Counted from the first letter of the stretch, positions 34,998 through 43,123 are shown. The stretch is 64,000 bases of DNA from CAYLZO01 sp964387775 (GCA_964387775.1 CAYLZO010000001.1:32915-96914); one strand, 5' to 3'. Numbers and translations: made by a program. The notes: a model not told the origin generated them from the letters alone.

Positions 34998-35810
34998 ATG
35001 GCGAATATCACCATGAAAGCGCTCCTGGAAACAGGCGTGCACTTTGGCCACCGCACCCAGCGGTGGAACCCCAAGATGAAGCCGTATATCTTTACCGAGA
35101 GAAACGGCATTCACATCGTAGACTTGCAACAAACGATCATCCGACTGGAACAGGCCTATAACCTGGTGCGCGATACCGTCGCCGAGGGCGGCGTGATCAT
35201 TTTCGTCGGCACCAAAAAGCAGGCCGCGGAGAACCTGGGCGCCGCAGCCGAGCGTTGCGGGATGCCCTACGTCAACCAGCGCTGGCTAGGCGGCACGCTC
35301 ACCAACTGGCAGACGATCAAACAGCGAATCAGCTACCTGCTCGAACTGGAGGAGCGCCAAGAGACGGGCGATTTTGAGCGATTGCCCAAAAAAGAGGCGC
35401 TCAAGCTGGAGCAATTGATCGACAAGTTGAACCGGCGCTTGGGTGGTTTGAAGGACCTGAAACGGCTCCCGGACCTGCTCTTTGTCGTGGACGTGCGGCG
35501 AGAGCACATCGCCGTCAAAGAGGGCAACATCCTCGACATCTCCGTCATCGCCATGGTCGATACCAACTGCGATCCGGACCTGATCGACCTGGTGATCCCG
35601 TCCAACGACGACGCGATTCGGGCCATCAAGTTGATCACCAACCACATAGCCGATGCCGTGCTCGAGGGCTTGCAGATCCGCGAGACGCTCCACGAGGACG
35701 AAGAGGTCCTGGAAGACGCAAAGTACCTAGGCGCCGCAACACTGGCCAAGCTACGCTCGGGCGAGTTTGACGAGGAAGAAGACTACGAAACCGACGAGGA
35801 TAGTGAATAG
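34998..35810 (+). CDS. rpsB: 30S ribosomal protein S2
   Basis: 270 residues. MKALLETGVHFGHRTQRWNP, FTERNGIHIVDLQQT, VGTKKQAAENL, VNQRWLGGTLTNW and VDTNCDPDLIDLVIPSNDD are diagnostic. A C-terminal acidic tail (GEFDEEEDYETDEDSE) extends beyond the usual end. AAGGAGG precedes; ATG 34998 is preferred over the adjacent in-frame GTG. First gene of the conserved rpsB-tsf-pyrH-frr-uppS-cdsA order. Confidence 0.97.
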   Translation: MANITMKALLETGVHFGHRTQRWNPKMKPYIFTERNGIHIVDLQQTIIRLEQAYNLVRDTVAEGGVIIFVGTKKQAAENLGAAAERCGMPYVNQRWLGGTLTNWQTIKQRISYLLELEERQETGDFERLPKKEALKLEQLIDKLNRRLGGLKDLKRLPDLLFVVDVRREHIAVKEGNILDISVIAMVDTNCDPDLIDLVIPSNDDAIRAIKLITNHIADAVLEGLQIRETLHEDEEVLEDAKYLGAATLAKLRSGEFDEEEDYETDEDSE

Positions 35811-35892
35811 ATGATACGTGCTGATATGAGGCGATATCTCATATCGGCACGTTTGATCTCGACGAGGACGAAGAGTAGGGAGGATAAGAGAC

Positions 35893-36492
35893 GTGGCAAT
35901 CGTTACAACAGAGATGGTAAAAGAGCTCCGCGACGCGACCGGGGCCGGTGTCCTGGACTGCAAAAAGGCCCTGGAAGCCACCGACGGAGATTTCGACAAG
36001 GCCGTCGAGCATCTGCGAGAAAAGGGCGTGGCCGAGGCAGCCAAGCGGTCCACCCGGGAAGCCGACGAGGGGCTCATCGGTTCCTATATTCACGCCGGCA
36101 GCAAGGTGGGTGCCCTGGTCGAGGTCAACTGTGAGACCGACTTTGTAGCCCGCACCGGCGAATTCCGAGAACTGGCCCACGATCTGGCCATGCAGGTGGT
36201 GGCAGCCAAGCCCCAGTACCTGGTCCCCGATGACGTGCCAAAAGAGACCCTGGAGAAGGAAAAGGCCATCTATCGAGTCCAGATGGCGGATTCGGGGAAA
36301 CCGGATCATATCATCGATCGCATCGTCGAGGGCAAGTTGGGTAAATTCTATGAAGACGTCTGCCTGATGGAGCAGCCCTTCATTAAAGAGACGTCCATCC
36401 AGGTCAAAGACCTGGTCCAGCAAAAGAACGTGCTTTTGGGCGAGAACATTGTCGTTCGGCGCTTTGTGCGATTCGAGGTCGGCGGCGATTAG
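35893..36492 (+). CDS. tsf: Elongation factor Ts
   Basis: 199 residues, the short form of EF-Ts that recycles EF-Tu-GDP. The N-terminal UBA-like part has ELRDATGAGVLDCKKALEA and DGDFDKAVEHLREKG. The core contains IHAGSKVGALVEVNCETDFVA. The second coiled-coil region of longer EF-Ts is absent, as in many phyla. Start is GTG 35893, 82 nt after rpsB. Confidence 0.96.
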   Translation: MAIVTTEMVKELRDATGAGVLDCKKALEATDGDFDKAVEHLREKGVAEAAKRSTREADEGLIGSYIHAGSKVGALVEVNCETDFVARTGEFRELAHDLAMQVVAAKPQYLVPDDVPKETLEKEKAIYRVQMADSGKPDHIIDRIVEGKLGKFYEDVCLMEQPFIKETSIQVKDLVQQKNVLLGENIVVRRFVRFEVGGD

Positions 36493-36536
36493 GCGCCGGC
36501 CTTGTGTCGCTCAAGCAGGTGATTTAGGAGGCGACC

Positions 36537-37253
36537 GTGGTTGTGACCCGCTATAGACGCGTGTTGCTCAAGCTGGGCGGGGAAGCCCTGGCCGGTCCCG
36601 GGGGCTTTGGGATCGATCCGGACATGGCCACCCAGGTCGCCAACAAGATCAAGCAGATCAAAGAGCACGACGTCGAAGTGGCCATCGTCCTGGGGGGCGG
36701 CAACATCTGGCGCGGCCAGCTCGGCATGGAACACGGCATGGACCGGGCCACGGCCGACCACATCGGCATGCTGGCCACGGTGATGAACGCCCTGGCCCTG
36801 GCCGACGCCCTGGAGCGCATCGGCATCACGCCGCGCGTGCAGACGGCCATCGAGATGCGGGCCATCTCCGAGCCGTACATCCGGCTGCGGGGCATCCGCC
36901 ACCTGGAAAAAGGCCGGGTGCTCATCCTCGGGGCGGGCACGGGCAATCCCTACTTTACGACCGACACGGCGGCCGCGCTGCGGGCCATGGAGATCGACGC
37001 CGACTTGCTGGTCAAGGCCACGAAAGTGGACGGCGTGTACGCCGAGGACCCCATGGTCAACCCACAAGCCAGGCGCTTTGAGCACCTGACCTACATCGAA
37101 GCCTTGAACCTACGCGTGGGCGTGCTCGATTCGACGGCCATTTCGCTCTGCATGGACAACCACCTACCGATCCGGGTCCTCGACCTGTGGCAGGAAAATT
37201 CCTTGGAGAAGGCGGTCCTGGGCGAGCCGGTAGGGACGATGATCAGCAACTGA
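36537..37253 (+). CDS. pyrH: UMP kinase
   Basis: 238 residues, amino-acid kinase family hexamer making UDP. VLLKLGGEALAG, VLGGGNIWRG, DHIGMLATVMNALAL, ILGAGTGNPYFTTDTAAALRA and LLVKATKVDGVY are all present. GGAGG precedes GTG 36537. Standard place after tsf; supplies nucleotides and UDP-sugars. Confidence 0.96.
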   Translation: MVVTRYRRVLLKLGGEALAGPGGFGIDPDMATQVANKIKQIKEHDVEVAIVLGGGNIWRGQLGMEHGMDRATADHIGMLATVMNALALADALERIGITPRVQTAIEMRAISEPYIRLRGIRHLEKGRVLILGAGTGNPYFTTDTAAALRAMEIDADLLVKATKVDGVYAEDPMVNPQARRFEHLTYIEALNLRVGVLDSTAISLCMDNHLPIRVLDLWQENSLEKAVLGEPVGTMISN

Positions 37254-37325
37254 GTCCGATGGGAACGAGCTTTCAACACCAGTAGTGGTCGAGTAGCCAG
37301 CGATCACGGCGGCAAGGAGAGGGGC

Positions 37326-37883
37326 ATGATAAACGACGTCTTGAACGATCTGCGGCAGCGGATGAAAAAATCGGTCGAGGTGCTGCAAGAGGATCTCATG
37401 AGTGTCCGCACCGGCCGGGCTTCCCCCGCACTGGTGGAGAAAATCCCGGTCGAATATTATGGCTCGACGATGCCCCTCAACCAGGTGGCCAGCATCGCCG
37501 CGCCGGAGCCCCGCCTGATCGTCATCCGCCCCTGGGACCCCGGTGCCCTGGACGACATCGAGCGGGCCATCCTTAAATCAGACCTGGGCCTGACGCCCAT
37601 GAACGACGGCAAGCTGATCCGGCTGAGCATTCCGCGACTGACGGAGGAGCGCCGCCGAGAGCTGGTCCGGCTCGTTTCCAGGCGGCTGGAAGAGGCCCGG
37701 ATCGCTATCCGCAACCTGCGGCGCGACGCCCTGCGCGACCTTCAGGAGTTTGAAAAAGAGGGCATGATCTCCGAGGACGAGTTCTATCGGGCCAAGGACA
37801 AGGTCCAGGAGCTGACCGACGAGTTCATCGAAAAGGTCGACGAGATCGGCGAGCGAAAAGAAAAAGAGGTCATGGAAGTCTAG
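37326..37883 (+). CDS. frr: Ribosome recycling factor
   Basis: 185 residues, full length. MKKSVEVLQEDLMSVRTGRAS, VEYYGSTMPLNQVASIAAPEPR, RPWDPGALDDIERAI, DGKLIRLSIPRLTEERRREL and the C-terminal helix region EKEGMISEDEFYRAKDKVQE (20 residues) match the two-domain RRF. It releases ribosomes from mRNA with EF-G. A hairpin follows at 37919-37963. Confidence 0.97.
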   Translation: MINDVLNDLRQRMKKSVEVLQEDLMSVRTGRASPALVEKIPVEYYGSTMPLNQVASIAAPEPRLIVIRPWDPGALDDIERAILKSDLGLTPMNDGKLIRLSIPRLTEERRRELVRLVSRRLEEARIAIRNLRRDALRDLQEFEKEGMISEDEFYRAKDKVQELTDEFIEKVDEIGERKEKEVMEV

Positions 37884-37918
37884 CCAAGCGGGCAGAAGCA
37901 AGCGTCGTAGCTGTCAGA

Positions 37919-37963
37919 AGCGGGGTTGAGGGGGAACAAGCGCGATTCGCCTCAACCCCGTTT
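37919..37963 (+). terminator. Hairpin between frr and uppS
   Basis: AGCGGGGTTGAGG and CCTCAACCCCGTTT pair with one mismatch around a ~20-nt loop, followed by TTTCG. It may attenuate transcription into uppS-cdsA. Confidence 0.55.
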
Positions 37964-38000
37964 CGTCCAGAGGGCCGTGGGAAAGAGACGAGGGTAAGAG

Positions 38001-38738
38001 ATGTCGGAAGAGGAAAAACTGGACAAGGTGCCACGTCACGTGGCCATCATCATGGATGGCAATGGCCGGTGGGCCAGGGCCCGGGGACTGCCCCGGCTGG
38101 CCGGACACCGGGCCGGCACAGAGAACCTGCGGCCCATCCTAGAAGCCAGCGTCGAGTTCGGCATCGAGATCCTGACCATCTGGGCCTTTTCAACGGAGAA
38201 CTGGCGCCGTCCCGAGACCGAGGTCCGGGGCCTGCTGCGCATCTTGGAACGTATGATCCAGCGGGAATTGAAGGAACTCCACAAACAAGGTGTGCAACTC
38301 TGCCATTTGGGCCGCCTGGACCGCCTGCCCGAGCGGCTCCAGAGCCAGGTCCTGGACGCCATCGAGCTGACCAAGGAAAACGATCGCATCGTCTTGAACG
38401 TCGCCTTTGACTATGGCGGCCGGGCCGAGATCGTCCACGCCGTGCGAGAGATCATCCGCGCGGGCATCCCCGCCGAGGACGTAGACGAAGGCGTCCTGTC
38501 GGATCACATGTACACTGCCGGCCAGCCCGACCCCGACCTGATCATCCGCACCAGCGGCGAGATGCGCACCAGCGGCTTTATGCTCTGGCAATCGGCCTAT
38601 TCCGAGTACTATATTACGCCCGCGTTCTGGCCCGATTTTGACCGGGAGGAGCTGTACCGGGCCCTCCTGGAGTTTGGCCACCGCGACCGCCGCTTCGGCG
38701 GCATCAAGGACGACTATGGCTCTCCCTACGAGGCGTAG
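38001..38738 (+). CDS. uppS: Isoprenyl transferase (undecaprenyl diphosphate synthase)
   Basis: 245 residues, cis-prenyltransferase making the wall carrier lipid. HVAIIMDGNGRWARARGLPR (metal Asp and catalytic pocket), GHRAGTENLR, LTIWAFSTENWRRP, LNVAFDYGGRAEIV and the C-terminal DLIIRTSGEMRTSGFMLWQS with GHRDRRFGG are intact. Spaced 3 nt before cdsA. Confidence 0.96.
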   Translation: MSEEEKLDKVPRHVAIIMDGNGRWARARGLPRLAGHRAGTENLRPILEASVEFGIEILTIWAFSTENWRRPETEVRGLLRILERMIQRELKELHKQGVQLCHLGRLDRLPERLQSQVLDAIELTKENDRIVLNVAFDYGGRAEIVHAVREIIRAGIPAEDVDEGVLSDHMYTAGQPDPDLIIRTSGEMRTSGFMLWQSAYSEYYITPAFWPDFDREELYRALLEFGHRDRRFGGIKDDYGSPYEA

Positions 38739-38741
38739 GCT

Positions 38742-39557
38742 ATGCTCCGCACCCGGGTGCTGAGCGCCGCTGTCCTGATCCCCCTGGTGGCCGGCTTGAC
38801 CTACGTCGGGGGCTGGCTCCTGGCCGGGGCGCTCCTGGTGGTCGCCGTCCGCTCGGTCCACGAGTTGTTCCACCTGGTGGAGACTGAGGGCTATCGACCC
38901 TCGCTGCCGGCCAGCGCCCTGGTGATCGCCGCCTTGCTGGCCTCAGCCCGCTTTCCCGATCTGCACCTGACCGGCCTGGTCCTCGCCGCCTCGGTGATGG
39001 GGACCCTCGTCTGGCAACTGCTCCGCCCGCCCAAGGGCCGCCCGACTCAAAGCTGGGCGCTGACCCTGGGCGCAGCCCTGTGGCTCGGCTGGCTCATCGC
39101 CCACGTTGTCCTGCTCCGAGATCTATCGCCGGCCTTGGGCCTGGGCCTGGGCGCCCGTTGGCTGGCGGTTGTCTTTCTCGTCACCTGGATCAACGACACC
39201 GCCGCCTACTTTGTGGGCCGGGCCGTGGGCCAGCGCTCCTGCGCCCCCTACCTGAGCCCTAACAAGACGTGGGAGGGCACTGTCGGCGGCTGGCTGGGCG
39301 GCGTGGCGGCCACGCTGCTCCTCGGCCACTGGCTCGTGGACCTGCCCTGGGCCCACGGGTTGGCCCTGGGCGCCCTGGTGGCTACGGTAGCGCCATTCGG
39401 CGACCTGGCCAAGTCCATGGTCAAGCGGCAGATGGGCGTCAAGGATTTCAGCGCCCTCATTCCCGGTCACGGCGGCATGTTCGACCGGATCGACAGCTTG
39501 CTCTTCGTCGCGCCAACCATGTACTACTATGCCACATTGGTGCTCGGGCAGGGCTAA
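38742..39557 (+). CDS. cdsA: Phosphatidate cytidylyltransferase
   Basis: 271 residues, ~7-8 membrane helices. The C-terminal signature is complete: NDTAAYFVGRAVG, YLSPNKTWEGTVGG and SMVKRQMGVKDFSALIPGHGGMFDRIDS within the conserved CDP-alcohol motif. It makes CDP-diacylglycerol for phospholipids. Last gene of the rpsB cluster; the next frame is convergent. Confidence 0.95.
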   Translation: MLRTRVLSAAVLIPLVAGLTYVGGWLLAGALLVVAVRSVHELFHLVETEGYRPSLPASALVIAALLASARFPDLHLTGLVLAASVMGTLVWQLLRPPKGRPTQSWALTLGAALWLGWLIAHVVLLRDLSPALGLGLGARWLAVVFLVTWINDTAAYFVGRAVGQRSCAPYLSPNKTWEGTVGGWLGGVAATLLLGHWLVDLPWAHGLALGALVATVAPFGDLAKSMVKRQMGVKDFSALIPGHGGMFDRIDSLLFVAPTMYYYATLVLGQG

Positions 39558-39562
39558 AGGAC

Positions 39563-40024
39563 CTAGACGTAGTAAAGCGTCCGCTTGTCCGACCGCTGCT
39601 TCCGGCGCTCCCCCCTCAGCGCTCGCCCGAGAAAGTCCTTGGCCACGTAAACCGGCACCGCCAGGCCCACGTCGGGGCCGGCCATGATAGTGTTGATGCC
39701 CACCAGCCACCCCGCCTCGTCCACCAGCGGGCCGCCCGAGTGGCCGGGCCGCAGGTGGAGGCTGACGGCAATCCAGTCCCAGTCGGCGAGGGGCATCTCG
39801 GGCAGGCGGGCGTCCACCCCGGCGACCACGCCGGCCGTGACGGCCCCGGCCACGCCCCACGGATGCCCCAGGGCCAGCACCCACTGGCCGGGATAGAGCC
39901 CCCGCGAATCACCCAGCTCGACGGCTGGCAGGCCACTGGCTTTGACGCCCAGGGCGGCCAGATCGTGGCCCGGGTCGCGGGCCAGCACCCGGGCCGGCAG
40001 CGTCTGGCCGTCGGGCAGGACGAC
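39563..40024 (-). pseudogene. 5'-truncated S1C (HtrA/DegP-like) protease remnant
   Basis: From VVLPDGQTLPARVLARDPGHD onward this is the second half of a trypsin-like HtrA protease: the catalytic Asp region (ARDPGHDLAAL), GQWVLALGHPWGVAG and the catalytic Ser in LRPGHSGGPLVDEAG. The N-terminal barrel with the catalytic His (NAHVV) is missing; the match ends at the promoter of the PIG-L gene. The open frame continues to 40132 only through unrelated repeat sequence. Inactive remnant is the best reading. Confidence 0.75.
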
Positions 40025-40028
40025 GTCA

Positions 40029-40058
40029 TTTCCGAAATCGGGCCAAGTGGTGTACAAT
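40029..40058 (+). promoter_or_regulatory. Candidate promoter for the PIG-L deacetylase gene
   Basis: -10 TACAAT (40053-40058) with a weak -35 TTTCCG (40029-40034, 18-nt spacer). Transcripts would begin at the foot of the 40070-40122 hairpin. Confidence 0.4.
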
Positions 40059-40069
40059 CTGAACAGCAA

Positions 40070-40122
40070 AGCCTTGCGAAGGTGCAGGCCAGCCGCTGAC
40101 TGGCCTGCACCTTCGCAAGGCT
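40070..40122. repeat. Perfect 23-bp inverted repeat in the PIG-L leader
   Basis: Arms 40070-40092 (AGCCTTGCGAAGGTGCAGGC plus CAG) and 40100-40122 are exact reverse complements with a 7-nt loop. It lies between a candidate promoter and the start codon at 40156, so the mRNA would begin with a very stable stem. Could be a mobile palindromic element or a regulatory or stability stem. Confidence 0.8.
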
Positions 40123-40155
40123 CAGTACCCACTCGCTAGAGGGAGTGACAGAGAC

Positions 40156-40893
40156 ATGGACAAGAACGGCATACCCCAATCGGCGATGGTCATCGTCGCC
40201 CACCCCGACGACGCCGAGTTTACGATGGCGGGCACAGTGGCGGCCTGGACGCGGGCCGGCTGCCGCGTGACCTACGTGGTCTGCACCGACGGCAACGCCG
40301 GCTCGCACGAGCCGGGCATGACGCGCGAGCGCCTGGCCGAGATCCGCCGCACCGAGCAGCGGGCCGCCTGCGCCACGCTGGGCGTGGACGAGGTGGTGTT
40401 CCTGGGCTACGACGACGGCCAGTTGCAGCCCACGCTCGACCTGCGGCGCGACCTGGTGCGCGTCGTCCGCCAGTACCGGCCGGAGGTGGTGCTGACCAGC
40501 GACCCGACGCGGCTGTTCGGCGGCGACCGCTACATCAACCACCCCGACCACCGGGCGGCGGGCCAGGCGGCCCTCGACGCCGTGGCGCCGGCGGCCGAAA
40601 TGCCGCTCCTCTGGCCCGAGATCGGCGCGCCGCACAAGGTGCATCGCGTCTACGTCTATGGCAACGCCGAGCCGAACGAGTGGGTGGACATCGGCGAGAC
40701 GCTGGCGACCAAGCTGGAAGCGCTGAAACAGCACGCCAGCCAGATGGGCGACTGGGATCCCACGGAACGGATCACAAACTGGGCCGCCGAGGTGGGCCAG
40801 GAGAAGGACCTGGCCTACGCCGAGAGCTTCCGGGTGATTACGCTGGTGCAGCCGGAAGAGCCGGATGAGGATGACGAAGACAAGGCAGATTGA
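40156..40893 (+). CDS. PIG-L family (LmbE-like) N-acetylglucosaminyl deacetylase
   Basis: 245 residues, zinc-dependent deacetylase. Metal-binding AHPDDAEFTMAG at the N-terminus, TDGNAGSHEPGM, EVVFLGYDDGQL and the second metal motif INHPDHRAAGQAAL are clear. Relatives deacetylate GlcNAc conjugates in mycothiol, bacillithiol or glycolipid pathways; the substrate here is unknown. The acidic C-terminus EEPDEDDEDKAD is unusual. GAGGGAGTGACAGAGAC precedes ATG 40156. Confidence 0.9.
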   Translation: MDKNGIPQSAMVIVAHPDDAEFTMAGTVAAWTRAGCRVTYVVCTDGNAGSHEPGMTRERLAEIRRTEQRAACATLGVDEVVFLGYDDGQLQPTLDLRRDLVRVVRQYRPEVVLTSDPTRLFGGDRYINHPDHRAAGQAALDAVAPAAEMPLLWPEIGAPHKVHRVYVYGNAEPNEWVDIGETLATKLEALKQHASQMGDWDPTERITNWAAEVGQEKDLAYAESFRVITLVQPEEPDEDDEDKAD

Positions 40894-40900
40894 CAGAACG

Positions 40901-41140
40901 ATGAAAACGACGCGCTATTTGGGGGAGCAAGTATTGCGCAAACGGCCATACCTCCAGCGGGAGTGGTGTGCACGGGTACTGGAGGTGCCAGTGCGACGAG
41001 AGCTACAGCCGGATGGACGCATCCGCCACTGGATTTTCATCCCTGAACTGGAAAAGTATTTGCGCGTTGTTACCTTGGAGGATGGCGAGACGGTACACAA
41101 CGCATTTCCAGATCGCAACTTTAGGGAGGTGGGATCGTGA
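40901..41140 (+). CDS. Small conserved protein, DUF4258-like, possible toxin
   Basis: 79 residues: KTTRYLGEQVLRKRPYLQ, WCARVLEVPVRRELQPDGR, HWIFIPELEKYLRVVTLE, ETVHNAFPDR. The compact alpha-beta pattern with R..W..I and a final HNAF is common in small genes next to DUF2283, and recalls BrnT/DUF4258-type RNase toxins. Family assignment is tentative. Its stop overlaps the DUF2283 start (GTGA). Confidence 0.6.
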   Translation: MKTTRYLGEQVLRKRPYLQREWCARVLEVPVRRELQPDGRIRHWIFIPELEKYLRVVTLEDGETVHNAFPDRNFREVGS

Positions 41141-41373
41141 GGTTTCACTATTATCCAGAGACTGACTCACTTTACATCGACTTGAGTGAGAAGACAAGCG
41201 TAGATTCTCTTGAGGTAGCGCCCGGTGTGGTGCTTGACTTTGATGACAGCGGGCATTTGGCGGGAATTGACATTGACCGAGCCAGCCAAGTCGTCAATCT
41301 GTCCCGGCTGGAGGCCAACTCCTTGCCCATCACCGACTTTGCGGTGATGGGGTTGGAACCGCAACCCGCCTGA
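41137..41373 (+). CDS. DUF2283 family protein, partner of the preceding gene
   Basis: 78 residues. FHYYPETDSLYIDLSEK and VVLDFDDSGHLAGIDIDRAS are the DUF2283 signature (Y..E.D.LYI...VVxDxD..G...GIEI). Start is GTG 41137, inside the previous stop. The tight coupling of two tiny genes suggests a TA-like pair with DUF2283 as second component; this is inference. Confidence 0.75.
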   Translation: MRFHYYPETDSLYIDLSEKTSVDSLEVAPGVVLDFDDSGHLAGIDIDRASQVVNLSRLEANSLPITDFAVMGLEPQPA

Positions 41374-41388
41374 TGGAAAGGATAGCCC

Positions 41389-41679
41389 ATGACTGACCAT
41401 CCACCTTACGTCGACGAAGGCTTTACCATCGTCGCCCGCGTCATTCAGCAGGAGGGCTACTGCGCCGCCGGCCACCAGGTGGGCGACGAGGTGGTGTTCG
41501 ACGGCGAGACGGTGCAGGGTAAGGTCTGCATCCACGCCCTGTACAGCTTTTTGCCCAAGGTGTTCGCAATGCGCTACGGCGCCGAATTCCCCTGGGCCGA
41601 GGACGCGGACGTGGCGACCCACGCCTGCCCCGACGCCTGGAATCCGGTGGTGTTCGAGATCCGGCGGGTGCGGGAGTAG
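41389..41679 (+). CDS. TIGR04076 family protein
   Basis: 96 residues: CAAGHQVGDEVVFDG, VCIHALYSFLPKVFAMRYGA, FPWAEDADVATHACPDAWNP, VVFEIRRV. The conserved Cys residues and CPD..NPVVFEI ending fit TIGR04076, a small family of unknown function often near oxidoreductases. AAGGA precedes ATG 41389. The sequence after its stop is a repeat run and then a nitrilase fragment. Confidence 0.8.
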   Translation: MTDHPPYVDEGFTIVARVIQQEGYCAAGHQVGDEVVFDGETVQGKVCIHALYSFLPKVFAMRYGAEFPWAEDADVATHACPDAWNPVVFEIRRVRE

Positions 41680-41719
41680 GGGGACGGGAATCGGGGAATC
41701 GGGGAATCGGCGAATCGGC
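41680..41719. repeat. Short tandem GGGAATCG repeat
   Basis: GGGAATCGGGGAATCGGGGA and related units (8-9 bp) abut the broken end of the nitrilase fragment. Same style as the short repeats at 2551, 44745 and 50916. Confidence 0.75.
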
Positions 41720-41887
41720 GGCAGCTTTGCCGTGGACCCCTACGGCCGGGTGCTGGCTCGCGCCCCGGAGGACGACGTGGCGCTGCTGCTGGTCGACCTG
41801 GACCTGGGCCTGATCGAGGAGGCTCGGCGCGACATGCCCTTCCTGCGCGACCGCCGGCCCGAGACCTACGGACCGTTGGCCGAGTGA
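41717..41887 (+). pseudogene. C-terminal remnant of a nitrilase/carbon-nitrogen hydrolase
   Basis: The frame GGSFAVDPYGRVLARAPED, then ALLLVDLDLGLIEEARRD and MPFLRDRRPETYGPLAE to TGA 41885, is the last ~56 codons of a nitrilase-superfamily amidase (VDPYGRVL, LDLIEEARRDMPFLRDRRPE are typical). The catalytic Glu-Lys-Cys parts are absent. The left edge meets a short tandem repeat, suggesting deletion through the repeat. Confidence 0.8.
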
Positions 41888-41916
41888 GGCGAGGCTTCAT
41901 CCAAGGAGGGAGTTTG

Positions 41917-42393
41917 ATGATTGAGAAAAAGGAGCTGGCTGCCCGCACGGGCATGTACTTTGAAGAATTCGAGGTCGGCCAGACCATCACCAGCGTGGGC
42001 CGGACCGTGACCGAGGCCGACGTGGTGGGCTTTGCGGCCCTCAGCGGCGACTGGAACCAGATGCACACCGACGCCGCGTATGCGGCCCAGCATCCCTTCG
42101 GCCAGCGGGTGGCCCATGGCTTGCTGCTCGTGTCCATCGCCAGCGGGCTGATCATGCGCCTCGGTTTCCTGGAGGGCACGGCCCTCGCCTTCCGCGAGAT
42201 CGGCAATTGGAAGTTCAGCCTGCCGGTGTTCCTCGGCGACACGATCCGGGTGCGGGCCACCGTGACCGAGACCAAGCCGATGCGCCGCCTGGGCGGCGGG
42301 CTGGTCAACGTCAAGGTGGAGATTCTGAATCAGGACGACAAAGTCGTGCAGCGGGGGACGTGGGGGGTGCTGGTCCAGAGCCGGGAGGGGTAG
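41917..42393 (+). CDS. MaoC-family hot-dog dehydratase
   Basis: 158 residues, hot-dog fold. Hydratase 2 motif: FAALSGDWNQMHTDAAYAAQ with catalytic Asp/His, then GQRVAHGLLLVS. It probably hydrates an enoyl-CoA or dehydrates a hydroxyacyl thioester. AAGGAGGG precedes ATG 41917. It is convergent with the TumE pair. A CitE-like lyase lies 0.7 kb away on the other strand; both could handle branched CoA esters (inference). Confidence 0.88.
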   Translation: MIEKKELAARTGMYFEEFEVGQTITSVGRTVTEADVVGFAALSGDWNQMHTDAAYAAQHPFGQRVAHGLLLVSIASGLIMRLGFLEGTALAFREIGNWKFSLPVFLGDTIRVRATVTETKPMRRLGGGLVNVKVEILNQDDKVVQRGTWGVLVQSREG

Positions 42394-42403
42394 ACAGCGA
42401 AGC

Positions 42404-42757
42404 TCAGGGCAAGCCAAGGGTAGCCAGAACCGACTCAACCTCGTCCAGGAATTCGGACAGTTCGACAGACCGGCGACCCTCCGGGCTTGAATCGTGTGCC
42501 TCCGGATCTGCGACTCTGTGGCGATGCCAGACACCGCCCAGTTGATCTCGTCCGTAGAGCCTTCGTCCACCATAGATCAGGACAAAGTTCGTGGTTTCGA
42601 ATCGGTCGTTCCGGTAAACTTGAACAAACAGGTCAGGCGAGATATGGAGCCGGGCCTTGAGCATGGTCCGGCTTTGGTCGAGGACGTCCAGGCGGAGGAA
42701 GTAGGCCCGGCTTCTGAACTCGTGATGCAGATCCGAGAATAGGGTCGCGACGTTCAT
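42404..42757 (-). CDS. DUF6516 (TumE-like) toxin, second copy
   Basis: 117 residues with LFVQVYRNDRFE, FVLIYGGRRLYGRDQ, VWHRHRVADPEAHD, matching the pattern of the toxin at 23237. It overlaps its antitoxin gene by ATGA and ends 10 nt from the convergent maoC stop. Confidence 0.76.
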   Translation of the reverse strand: MNVATLFSDLHHEFRSRAYFLRLDVLDQSRTMLKARLHISPDLFVQVYRNDRFETTNFVLIYGGRRLYGRDQLGGVWHRHRVADPEAHDSSPEGRRSVELSEFLDEVESVLATLGLP

Positions 42758-43062
42758 GCTTGCTTCTGGACCCGCTCCAGACGTGCGATCTCTTCTTCCA
42801 TGTCAGCAATGCCCGTCACGGCCATCTCCCAATCAAAGTAGTCCTGCTCCACGCCAGAAGACGGCTCAGATGCCAGGATCTGTTGGCGAAAAGCATCAAA
42901 ATCCTGATCATACCTGACCTCGAATTGGCGGGCCATCGTTCGATACTTGATCAGGCTCTTTTGTGCTCGCTCCAGCAGCAGTTCTGCCAGGATCTGGTCC
43001 ATATCCAGTTCGGGAAACAGTCGCCGGGCGCTGCTCTTTAAGACCGCTGAATCTATGCTCAC
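42754..43062 (-). CDS. TumA-like antitoxin, second copy
   Basis: 102 residues, helical: MDQILAELLLERAQKSLIKY, RQFEVRYDQDFDAFRQQIL, YFDWEMAVTGIADMEEEIAR. Same layout as the partner at 22923 (E.RY...F, then acidic ...W). Start is GTG 43062 behind GGAAGG. Driven by its own consensus promoter at 43095-43123. Confidence 0.72.
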   Translation of the reverse strand: MSIDSAVLKSSARRLFPELDMDQILAELLLERAQKSLIKYRTMARQFEVRYDQDFDAFRQQILASEPSSGVEQDYFDWEMAVTGIADMEEEIARLERVQKQA

Positions 43063-43094
43063 GTCAGCACCTTCCTTTCTTTCACCTTGCTGCC

Positions 43095-43123
43095 ATTATA
43101 CGGCGAGAACCGGTTGGTGTCAA
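43095..43123 (-). promoter_or_regulatory. Consensus sigma-70 promoter for TA pair 42404-43062
   Basis: Minus strand: -35 TTGACA (43118-43123), a 17-nt spacer, -10 TATAAT (43095-43100), a perfect consensus, 33 nt upstream of the antitoxin start. Confidence 0.8.
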
